Shown here piece by piece: positions 55,736 to 64,000 of a stretch of DNA of 64,000 bases (position 1 is its first letter; every line of letters starts with the position of its first letter). Source of the DNA: Thinopyrum elongatum (lineage: Eukaryota; Streptophyta; Magnoliopsida; Poales; Poaceae); NCBI GenBank assembly GCA_011799875.1, contig CM022302.1, positions 52,419,439 through 52,483,438 of the forward strand. Direction: 5' to 3'. A program made the position numbers and the translations under genes. The notes under the pieces were generated by a model. It was not told the DNA's origin, did no database searches, and saw only the letters and a program-made list of their open reading frames with translations.

Positions 55736-56352
55736 GTGTACAGCAATATGCAATGGTAATCTGATTACACGAGGAAAAGTCTACATGGTTTGCAAACGGG
55801 GCCATAGCGGTAGATAGCAATGACTCAGGATATTATTTGCAACCATACCAAGCTGGTGCATCCTTATATTTATTAGAAATCAATATGATGAGATCAATTT
55901 ATGTGTCTCAATAGCTATTACCAAACAAGAAATTCCTGCCTCCCTATATCTATCAAGAGAAACGTGGAGAAGTCCTAATTGATTGGAATAGATATCTTTC
56001 AAGGTGCAAAAACAAATGGTGAAGTGGTAGCAATGTCCTGTTTTAAACTAGTATTATTTTTTTCATTAGACCGACCATAACAACCTTTCTTTTTCCCAAA
56101 AATAGTTGAAACCTTGCTTTTCCACAGTTCCAAGAGGTCTCCAGAATGGTACTCATAGGACATTTATTTCTCTGGTGCTTTTCCTCAGCTCAATTCGCTT
56201 TGCCAGGAGCACAGAGAATGTAACAACTATCAAAGTGGGTAAAAAAAGAATCACCAATCATAATGATGAACTATAAGTGCATCAGGCAGGTTATGTGATA
56301 ATAATAAAAAGATACGATAGAGTAATTAGGACGTGTCCGGAAGTTTAGCACT
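55736..56352. other. 3' flank of the F-box gene
   Basis: AT-rich, no open frame with a recognisable domain, no repeat recognised. It probably holds the F-box gene's polyadenylation region. Confidence 0.4.
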
Positions 56353-57516
56353 TTATACTGTGGGTGACGACAACAATGGTGGGAAGCTGCTATATGCGTG
56401 CGGGCCATAGATGTCAACATCGCACACCTTCTCAAGCTGTAATGTTTCGATGTCAAGCGTGAAAAAGCCTGGATCGTGTGTGGAGCTTCCGTGGTGGTAC
56501 AACCGTACAAGAACAAGTAGCTCCCCAATGAACTTATTAACGAGTACCTAGGAGCCAGTGAGATTGTCTTCTCGCTCTGCCACCGGCTGGAACCTCCACT
56601 GTTGTATCTCTTAATGCTATAACGAAGCTTAGATGTGCCACATGCAATCATAAATATCCCAGTCACGCCTTCCCCTGTCTCCACCATGGTCGTATTAGGA
56701 ATGTGTGTACCTTTGGCTTCGGGTGGGGGTTCAAGAATGGAGAATTCCAACCTCACGGTGTCGAGCACCAACATTTTCATTCCTTCCTCCGACTTCATCA
56801 TCCAGTAAAAACGGCCATAGGCATACTGACGACGGTTAAAGATACTTATCCCGGTTGGCCCTAAGGAGCCAACAGACAAATCATTCCAACTCTGAGATGG
56901 AACAACTCGCCACTGCCCAGTGTCGGAAGAGAAGACAAAGGTAAACATCTTCTTAAACCCGCACTGCGCCATCCAGATGACCCTAAACGACGTCCCTTCC
57001 GCAGCCGCAGCCTCGTCATTGTCGTTGCCAGGAGGGACGAGGAAGGTGTGGCGCCATCTCTCTGACCATAGCTCGAGCATGTTCTCCACCGAATCGGCTA
57101 AGTCGTCAGAGATTGGAGGAAGCATGAGGTACCGCCGGTGCAAGGGGTCGCACACCACCAAAGAACGATCGTCGAAGGGGCGTCTGCTGAGGAGGACGCG
57201 GCCGCCGCAGACGTCCTGGACCCCATAGTCGCAGGCGAGGCCGGGGAGAAAGGCGAAGGAGAAGTCGGCGGCGAGGGCGACGGCGCTGGCCGCCGACGGG
57301 GTGAGGCGGCTCGGCAGGGTGGAAAACTCGGTCGTAACTGAGGAAGCCGAGGAAGGGCGGGGCGTGGAGCCTGCGGTAGCGCCTGAGAAAGGAGCGGTCG
57401 GCGATGAGGCGGCGAAAGGATACGCAGGCGGCGGAGGCGCGGAGGAGGCCAGCAGGGGCGGGAATGCGGAGGAATATTTCCAGCAGCAGCTCGTCAGGGA
57501 TCGCCGACGAGTCCAT
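56353..57516 (-). pseudogene. F-box protein gene, single exon, two frameshifts
   Basis: ATG at 57514-57516. Residues 5-45 form an F-box (IPDELLLEIFLRIPAPAGLL, then ACVSFRRLIADRSF), the part that binds Skp1 in SCF ubiquitin ligases. The remainder is the uncharacterised C-terminal domain of the large grass F-box family, with VVCDPLHRRYLMLPP near 57155 and VFSSDTGQWRVVPSQSWNDL near 56930. One extra base near 57297-57301 breaks the frame after VFHPAEPPHP. A second shift near 56505-56515 puts the tail into another frame, ending in TAA at 56353-56355 after LLSSPTV. Length without the shifts would be about 390 residues, normal for the family. A recent pseudogene is most likely; sequencing error is possible at either site. 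A LINE lies 130 bp upstream on the same strand. Confidence 0.8.
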
Positions 57517-57573
57517 CGCTAGCTGTCTACCTTCCGTGGCGGCGGCGTGCCCTGGGTGTTCGCGGCGGCGGAG

Positions 57574-57645
57574 AGATCGGTAGTTTAGTTTAGTTTATTT
57601 TTAGTAACTTTTAGGGGTTTTTTAAACGGTAGATCGGTAGTTTAG
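57574..57645. repeat. 15-bp direct repeat in the F-box gene 5' flank
   Basis: AGATCGGTAGTTTAG occurs at 57574-57588 and 57631-57645, the second copy touching the poly(A) end of the LINE. The 42 bases between are T-rich. It may be a local duplication or the trace of another insertion. I could not find a matching copy at the far end of the LINE. Confidence 0.6.
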
Positions 57646-59535
57646 TTTTTTTTTTTGAGGGAACTTGTATCCTTTATTCAAGTTGTAAGTTCATAGGGAT
57701 ATAGATGATATCGGGCAAAGAAGCAAGCCACACATGGCGTCCGGAAGAAAGAGAAGAAGCTACTTTAGCTAAAGCATGAGCCTCTACATTGTGCTCTCTT
57801 TTCTCATGAACAAAAGTGACCTCCTGGAAATATGTAGATCGATGCTGAATCTCCCGAAGAATCGTGACGTACCGGCAAGGGGCTTCCACCGCAATGTTGG
57901 CCACCACTTCTGCACAGTCCGACGCGATATGAAGTGAATGCACATTTAGGTCTGCCGCAAGAGCCAACGCTTCATTACACGCCATGGTTTCCAGCGACGC
58001 CGGATCAGTAAGGCCGTTCAGCACCAATGCCGACGCTCCAAGGTACCGGCCCCATCTATCTCTGCAAATGACAGCTGTCGCACCCATCTTACCACTCCGC
58101 GACAGCCCGCCGTCGACGTTTAGCTTCACAAATCCGTCCCTCGGGGGGATCCAAGTCGAACGCGCCGTTTGCGCTCTAGGCGGACGGGAAAGATCTGAAA
58201 TTACATGCAGGCTCTTTTGCTTCACATGCACGTCCTTGGTTGTGTTAGACTTGAGTGACGGAATCAGTTCAAGGTCCTGAATGAATCTCTTGATAACGCA
58301 TGACGTGCTCATCGGACTCTGGAATTGTTCATCATGGATAGCACGTCTCCTAGCCCACCATATTGCCCACATTGTGACAAGTACATGGATTACCTCTTGC
58401 TCTGGGAGTGTATTGAGGAGCCAAAACATCCAAAGCTTGGCGTCTTCGGTAGTATTAGATATCACGACCTCCGTAAGCTCCTCATCAGCCAGGGCCCAGA
58501 CACACCGTGCCATATGACAACTAAACAGCGAATGTCTCCAAGAATCCACTGCCTCGTTACAAATACCACATGCTGGCGTGTCAGCCATCTTCCGTTGATT
58601 GCGAACATCACCTGTGGGAAGAGAGGTTTTTGCAAGATGCCACGCAAAGACCTTTACCTTAGATGGAACATTAAGCTTCCATAATTTTCCCCAATCATGC
58701 CGGTCCTCTTTCAACCGGGAGTGGCCGGGGTTGTGCTCGAGCCAGTCCGTGCGATGTTGCTTCGTGGATGCCAGTAGTCTATAGGCAGACCGGACTGAGA
58801 AAATTCCCTTCTTATCATAATGCCATGACCAAAAGTCCCGCTGCACACGGGAGCTTAGAGGGATATTAAGGATAGCTTCCCTGTCCATTGCAAAAAAATG
58901 TTCATCCAACAGCGCCACATCCCAAGAAGCTGATGTGTGGTCAATTAATTCCGAAACTCTCTGGGGTGGATTAGATGATTTTGGGCATACCGGCCGTAGC
59001 TTGAAATCTCTAGGGATCCAATTGTCCTGCCAAATATCAGTGTCATTGCCCGTCCCAATCCTTCTAATAATACCGAGCTTGAGTGTGTCCCGTCCCTCCA
59101 ATACAGATCTCCAAACCTGCGAGGGATTATTGCCGAGCTCCGCATCCAAAACCGAACAGTCTGGGTAATAAACAGATTTCAAAATCCGTGCACTCAAGGA
59201 GTAGGGCTCTTGTAGGAGACGCCATGCTTGTTGGGCAAGCAGTGCAAGATTAAAAAGCTCAATATCACGGAAACCCATACCTCCCATGAACTTTGGTTGA
59301 GACATTACTTCCCATGACACCCACGCCGTTTTCCTCTCCCCCTTCTTCGACCCCCACCAGAATTTCCGAAGGAGACCATTAATATGTTGGCATAGACCCC
59401 GGGGCAGCTTGAAACATGCCATGGAATACGTGGGTATCGCTTGAGCAACAGATTTTATAAGAACCTCCATACCCCCGACAGAGAGCGTTTTTTCCATCCA
59501 CCCCTGGACATGCTTCCATATCGCAGCCTAAATGG
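57646..59535 (-). mobile_element. 5'-truncated LINE with poly(A) tail
   Basis: The minus strand ends with GAATAAAGGATACAAG, then TCA and a run of 11 A (57646-57656), typical of a LINE 3' end. Only the C-terminal part of ORF2 is present. Homology to ORF2 starts near 59530 just after an in-frame TAG, so truncation is near there. Confidence 0.8.
57674..59497 (-). CDS. LINE ORF2 C-terminal part: zinc-binding RT region and RNase H (607 aa, open)
   Basis: The frame is open for 607 codons and extends upstream of the listed ATG to about 59530. N-terminal residues 1-60 are the end of the RT thumb region (VLIKSVAQAIPTYSMACF, then LLRKFWWG). The RT-associated zinc-binding domain is near residues 225-310, with CGICNEAVDSWRHSLFSC. 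The RNase H domain is near 455-590 (KLNVDGGLSRSGKMGATAV, HIASDCAEVVANI). The catalytic RT core (YADD region) and the endonuclease are missing, so it cannot retrotranspose. Absence of stops in 1.8 kb suggests a rather recent insertion. It may still be transcribed toward the F-box gene. Confidence 0.8.
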   Translation of the reverse strand: MEKTLSVGGMEVLIKSVAQAIPTYSMACFKLPRGLCQHINGLLRKFWWGSKKGERKTAWVSWEVMSQPKFMGGMGFRDIELFNLALLAQQAWRLLQEPYSLSARILKSVYYPDCSVLDAELGNNPSQVWRSVLEGRDTLKLGIIRRIGTGNDTDIWQDNWIPRDFKLRPVCPKSSNPPQRVSELIDHTSASWDVALLDEHFFAMDREAILNIPLSSRVQRDFWSWHYDKKGIFSVRSAYRLLASTKQHRTDWLEHNPGHSRLKEDRHDWGKLWKLNVPSKVKVFAWHLAKTSLPTGDVRNQRKMADTPACGICNEAVDSWRHSLFSCHMARCVWALADEELTEVVISNTTEDAKLWMFWLLNTLPEQEVIHVLVTMWAIWWARRRAIHDEQFQSPMSTSCVIKRFIQDLELIPSLKSNTTKDVHVKQKSLHVISDLSRPPRAQTARSTWIPPRDGFVKLNVDGGLSRSGKMGATAVICRDRWGRYLGASALVLNGLTDPASLETMACNEALALAADLNVHSLHIASDCAEVVANIAVEAPCRYVTILREIQHRSTYFQEVTFVHEKREHNVEAHALAKVASSLSSGRHVWLASLPDIIYIPMNLQLE

Positions 59536-60300
59536 GCCAGTGCCACAAGTGGGCCTGGACGTACAAGCTTGGCCTGTAAAGAAAGCAAAGCAGACAGAGT
59601 TACTTCCAAAAAAAAAAACAGGCAGATTTACTCCTTTTTTCTCAAAAAAAAAATTCTCCAAGTTTTCCGTCTCCGCAATTTTCAAAATTGCACCGTGAAG
59701 TAATGCAAAAGTGTATGGGTTAGCAAAATGTTTTCGGTTTTAAAAAATTCTGCCGATATTCGAGGCACGGCGGTTGCTGGCAGCTCCATCGGTCGGGGGC
59801 TGTTGGTCACGACAAAGCCGAGGCCTTTGTTCGGTCACGAGGTTGCCTGGATGCAGGGTTGCGACCCTGGTTATGTTCGTGGGTGGAGTGCTTGTCTCGG
59901 GTGCGGGCGGGTAGCCATGGCCCTGCGGGTGGCATGGTTGTTGGTGTTCACCATAGCGTGTCAGAGGTGCAGCAGGGGGTCTAGCGTCTGGTGGCTGCTT
60001 GATTTGGCGGAGTGGTGACTTGCCCAGTTTCTCCAGGCCGACGGCTGCCGCTGTCGCGGGTGTCGTTTCCATCATGAAGGCTATGTCGTGGCTTCCCTTC
60101 TTGTTGCTCCGGGTGAAAACTTGATCCTCGGGATCGGACGTTGGTGGCATTCATGTGTCGTGCCCTTCTAAAAGGCTCCGCCTTGGAGTCCATGCTCAGT
60201 AGTTATCCACCTTCACTTCTTCGCGATGGCTAGCTCACAGGAGGTCTCCGTCGGCTCCAAGCATTCATTTTGGCTCATCTGTAGTTTGCTTGGTGGTCGA
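59536..60300. other. No recognisable gene
   Basis: GC-rich with overlapping frames on both strands (for example 59728-60018 plus and 59740-60150 minus) but no domain. A-rich and T-rich runs occur at 59610-59650. It may be part of an unrecognised repeat that the copia element entered. Confidence 0.4.
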
Positions 60301-60510
60301 TGTTAGATAGTTAAAGATAGAGATAGGAGTTGTATTTCAAACTTAGTATATCTCTTCTTCTATCTACCTCTCCCTCATGGTGTAATCTCTCTTTCTCTCG
60401 TAACTCTGGAAGAATCCTAGCGATATTCCAAATCTTGTAAGCCACGACATATGTTCCATATATAGAGATACGGCCCGAGAAAAGGGTTTAACGCTTCCCA
60501 CGATCTTATA
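60301..60510 (+). repeat. Copia 5' LTR
   Basis: Starts TGTTAGATAG. The 3' boundary is uncertain: it is either at GGTTTAACG (about 60494) or directly before the primer site. The segment has CTCTCTTTCTCTCG and a TATATAGAGATA-like promoter sequence near 60465. Confidence 0.65.
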
Positions 60511-60599
60511 TGGTCATCAGAGCCTCTTCCTCTTGCATCTAGCCTTACGGGAAAAAAACCCTCGCGTCTAGCATTCTAGAGAGAAACCCCGAGAGAACT

Positions 60600-62816
60600 A
60601 TGTCTAGCACCGCTGCTTCCGCATCCACCATGGGCGCCCTAGTTACCCAATCCTCAAGCTCCACCTTCGCCTCATCTTCTTCCACCAGCAGCATCTCTCT
60701 CGGCCCTCCACCAGCAGAAAAGCTTACGAGGACAAACTTCCTCCCATGGAAGGCCGTCGTGCTTCCCTAGATCATAGGGGCACAGATGGAGCACTTACTG
60801 GACGCCGCAAGCCCGGCGCCGCCTACCACCCTCACCATCACCAAGGATGGGAAGGAGGAGCAGGTCATCAACTACGCCTGGACGATCTGGTATGCGCAAC
60901 AGCATCAGGTACAAGGGTATCTGATGGCTTCACTTTCACATGAGCTTCTTGCACAGGTTGTGATGCTGCAGACGCCGGCCAAGGTATGGAGAACAATCCA
61001 TGCTACTTTTGCTGCCCAAACTCAGGCGCAAGAGATCAACAATAGTATCGCCCTCGCCAATCTTCAGAAGGGAAACTCCTCCATGCGGAGTACCTCGCAA
61101 AGATAAAGGCTCTCGCAGATGAGATCGCCCACCTGCGGCGCTCCTCTCACTGATCGGGAGATCACATCCTACGCTCTGAGGGGTCTTGATCTCGAGTATA
61201 ACTCGGTGGTCTCGGTCCTTATTGCAAGGTACGAACTTCAGGCAGTCTTCTGTCAACGCCCTCTCCCGCGGTCATGGCAACGGCGGACGAGGCCGTGGTC
61301 ACCAGAGGCGTGGTCACAACAGTAGTGGGCGCGGGCGCTCCAACAACAATGGCCCGCGTCCATCTGGTGGCTCCTACAACACATGAGGTGCATCCTCCTC
61401 CAACTCAATACCTTGGTGCCAACTCTGCAAGAAACCGGGTCATGAGGTGATTGAGTGCTGGCACCGCTATGATGAGAACTATGTTCCTGATGAACGCCAT
61501 GTTGCCGCTGCAATAAGGAGCAAGGAGGAGAAGGGGACACTGTTTGCTACGCGGACTCCGGTGCAACCGATCGCATCGTGGGTGAACTTGAGAAGCTTGC
61601 TTTTCGGGAGAAGTACCACGGCAATGATCAAGTAAACACCGATGTAAACGGTGGAGGTATGGACATACATCATATTGGTCATGCTTTAATTAATTCCCCT
61701 ACTTCTAAACGTGATCTCCTTCTAAAAGATGTCCTCCATGTTCCACAAGCAAATAAAAATCTTGCATCCATATCTCGTTTAACAGCCGATAATAATGTCT
61801 TCTTTGAAACTCATCCCACCTATTTTTTCATAAAGGATCGGGTAACGAGGGAGCTTCTCCATCATGGTAGATGCATTGGAGGGCTCTACCCCATCACTTC
61901 CGGAGCACTTAGTCGAAAGTGTCGTCATCAAGCCTACTCTGTTATCAAGCCCTCCTTGGCGAGATGGCATCAAAGATTAGGACATCCGTCTTCCGGCATA
62001 GTTGAGCAAGTAGCCAATAAAGACAATCTTCCATTGTCCAATAGTAAAAATAATGAGTCTGTTTGTGATGCTTGTCAATGTGCCAAGAGTCACCAACTTC
62101 CTTATCCTAGATCACATAGTATGTCAAGTGCTCCTTTGGAACTTATTTTCAGTGATGTATGGGGTCATGCAAGAGATTCTTTTGGTATAAAGAAATATTA
62201 TGTTAGCTTCATCGATGACTATTGTAAATTTACTTGGATATTGCTCAAATTCAAATCTGAAGTTTTCTCTATCTTCCAAGAATTTTATAAACTTGTTGAA
62301 CGCCACTTTGATAGGAAAAATCTCACAGTCCAAAGTGACTGGGGAGGGGAGTACGAGAAATTGAATTCTTTCTTTCGTGATATTGGCATTGAGCATCATG
62401 TTTCTTGCCCTCATGCACATCAACAAAATGGTTTGGCAGAACGTAAGCATCGCCATATTATCGAAGTTGGACTATCTCTTCTTGCTCATGCTTCTATGCC
62501 TCTTAAATATTGTGATGAAGCATTTATTGCTGCCACCTATCTCATCAATCGCTTACCTAGCAAGGTGATTGGTAATACTACTCCCTTAGAACATTTGTTC
62601 AAACAAAAACCAGATTACAACTTCCTTAAAACTTTTGGATGTGCTTGCTATCCAAATCTTCGTCCCTATAATCGACAAAAGCTTGAGTTTCGATCTACAC
62701 AATGTGTTTTTATCGGCTACAGTAATCTTCATAAGGGATACAAGTGTCTAGAGATTGCTACTGGGCGCATTTACATCTCTAGGGATGTTGTCTTTGATGA
62801 AAATTCTCTGTGCTGA
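60600..62816 (+). pseudogene. Copia gag-pol (Gag, zinc knuckle, protease, integrase), decayed
   Basis: ATG at 60600. Gag starts MSSTAASASTMGAL and contains AEKLTRTNFLPWKAVVLP, then a TAG at about 60768. A compensated frameshift lies around 61085-61135, and a gap of Gag sequence near 61230. The zinc knuckle reads CQLCKKPGHEVIEC near 61415. The protease active site is DSGATDRIVG near 61555. From there to 62816 the frame is open: pre-integrase WHQRLGHPSSG near 61965, integrase zinc CDACQCAKSH near 62070, catalytic Asp in FSDVWGH near 62150, VQSDWGGEY near 62330 and Glu in NGLAERKHRH near 62430. A small deletion at about 62800 shifts the frame, and acidic sequence continues to 63009 in another frame. 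RT is missing. Confidence 0.8.
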
Positions 62817-63269
62817 AATTTCCCTCCTTTCTGATTCTTTGAACCATCCTGATCACGGGGGAGAATTAACTAAAACTGATCAAATGAGTAGTTCAGAAGA
62901 AAATCTGGAACAAAATCCTACTGATGCTAATCAAAGAAGGGCAGATTCTATGTATGATTTTATGTGTGCAGATGCAGATGAGCCAGGCGCTGGATCCCAG
63001 GAGGATTAGCCTGGCCTAGCCGGTTCCAGAAGTGCTCGATCCGAGGAGGATCACCTGGGCAGGCGCGCCACACCGCACACTCCGTCGCCAAGTGGCGCGG
63101 CCCAAACGGCTGAAGGGCTAGTGGCCGACCAGCTCGCCAGCGAGGAGCCCACCAGTGTGGGCCTTTGTGGCTCTGCACAAGACACGCGGGAGTGAGCAGA
63201 GCCTGCAGTCAACATATCGACCGGTGCGGGGCCCAGCGACAGTGTGCGGTGCCACACGCCCACGTGCGG

Positions 63270-64000
63270 TGATACGTTACCGTCATAGCTACTTTTCCTA
63301 ACGCTTTTGCTCTTGTTTTGGACTCTAATTTGCATGATTTGAATGAAACTAACCCGAACTGACGCTGTTTTCAGCGGAACTACCATGGTATTGTTTTTGT
63401 GCAGAAATAAAAATTCTCGGAATGGAACGAAACTTTTTGGAGAATTGTTATACTATAAAAGAAAAATACTGGAGCCAATAACCACCGGAGGGGGGCCCCT
63501 GGGTGAGCACAACCCACCAGGGCGCCCCCCCTCCTAGCGTGCCCAGGTGGGTTGTGCCCACCTGGTGGCCCTGCAGACCCTGACTCCAACGCTATAAAAT
63601 CATATTTTTGGAGAAAAAAATCAGGGAGAAAGACTTATCGCGTTTCATGAGACGGAGCCGCCACCATCTCCTATTCTTCATCGGGAGGCCAGATCTGGAG
63701 TCCGTTTGGGGCTCCAAAGAGGGGGGTCTTCGATCTTTGTCATCACCAACCCTTCTCCATCGCCAATTCCATGATGCTCCCCACCGGGAGTGAGTAATTC
63801 CTTCGTAGGCTCGCTGGTCGGTGAGGAGTTGGATGAGATTCATCATGTAATCGAGTTAGTTTTGTTTGGGCTTGATCCCTAGTATCCACTATGTTCTGAG
63901 ATTGATGTTGCTATAACTTTGCTATGCTTAATGCTTGTCACTAGGGCCCGAGTGCCATGATTTCAGATCTGAACCATTTATGTTTTCACCATTATATCTA
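63270..64000 (+). repeat. Type-B gypsy LTR, runs off the right edge
   Basis: Begins TGATACGTTACCGTCATAGC. It matches the type-B LTR at 41741-42376 in opposite orientation and continues into sequence equal to 31740-31826 (GTCACTAGGGCCCGAGTGCC). The foldback is at about 63500-63565. Since the left neighbour is copia sequence, this is the 5' LTR of a plus-strand element or a solo LTR. Confidence 0.85.

Larger units (their letters stand above)
60301..63269 (+). mobile_element. Copia retrotransposon, 5' part, interrupted by a type-B LTR
   Basis: The 5' LTR (about 200 bp) starts TGTTAGATAGTTAAAG at 60301. The primer site TGGTCATCAGAGCC (60511-60524) is the initiator-Met type with one base changed. 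Gag, protease and integrase follow. RT and RNase H are absent: coding ends near 63000 and the type-B LTR begins at 63270. The rest of the element is expected right of the window. Confidence 0.8.

Noticed and set aside
57646..59720. Target-site duplication for the LINE
   Set aside because: AGATCGGTAGTTTAG next to the poly(A) has no copy near 59500-59720, so the LINE duplication could not be confirmed.
59728..60193. Overlapping frames on both strands upstream of the copia LTR
   Set aside because: No domain and no conserved partner elsewhere in the window.

Overview
This window looks like intergenic chromosome from a large-genome grass, most likely a Triticeae species (wheat, barley, rye, Aegilops). 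The evidence is the sequence itself: gypsy LTRs starting TGATACGTCTCC with a tRNA-Asp-type primer site, CACTA transposons with TTTGCCGTC subterminal arrays, a Tekay-type chromovirus, a Tat-type element with an antisense gene, copia elements, a LINE and MITE-sized DNA elements. Family names are from memory of Triticeae repeats and are tentative. I use neutral labels A, B, C and D for the four LTR types.

Layout. 1-4423: 5' half of a CACTA element, minus strand, with a TNP2 transposase broken by in-frame stops and a long leader holding palindromic repeat arrays. It sits in the 3' end of a type-A gypsy element (4424-6245), which adjoins a second CACTA fragment (6246-8430). 8430-12590 is low-copy-looking DNA with a Stowaway-like relic, a tandem duplication, and a segment that recurs at 50307-55735. 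12595-17989 is the 3' part of a Tat-like retrotransposon with a decayed five-exon antisense gene. 17990-19047 is a truncated type-D LTR. 19048-21665 is the end of a type-C element whose 3' LTR is split by a 25-kb composite (21666-46936). That composite reads, on the minus strand, LTR-A, gag1, LTR-B, gag2, 3' noncoding region, LTR-A. LTR-B is itself split by a 9.9-kb chromovirus (31827-41735, target duplication AGCAA). LTR-C resumes at 46937.

47300-50300 holds decayed gene-like and CACTA-like fragments. 50681-55419 is a non-autonomous LTR element (377-bp LTRs, target duplication AAGAA) that carries a MULE-like element and a hAT element. 56353-57516 is the only recognisable host-type gene, an F-box gene with two frameshifts, with a 5'-truncated LINE just upstream on the same strand. 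60301-63269 is a decayed copia element interrupted by another type-B LTR that runs off the right edge.

No intact host gene, rRNA, tRNA gene or CRISPR array is visible. The most unusual structures are the nested foldback array in the CACTA leader, the inverted pair of tRNA-like Pol III modules in the MULE-like element, the heterotypic A-gag1-B-gag2-A chain, and the apparent second transcription unit inside the gag2 element. All coordinates of boundaries were read by eye.
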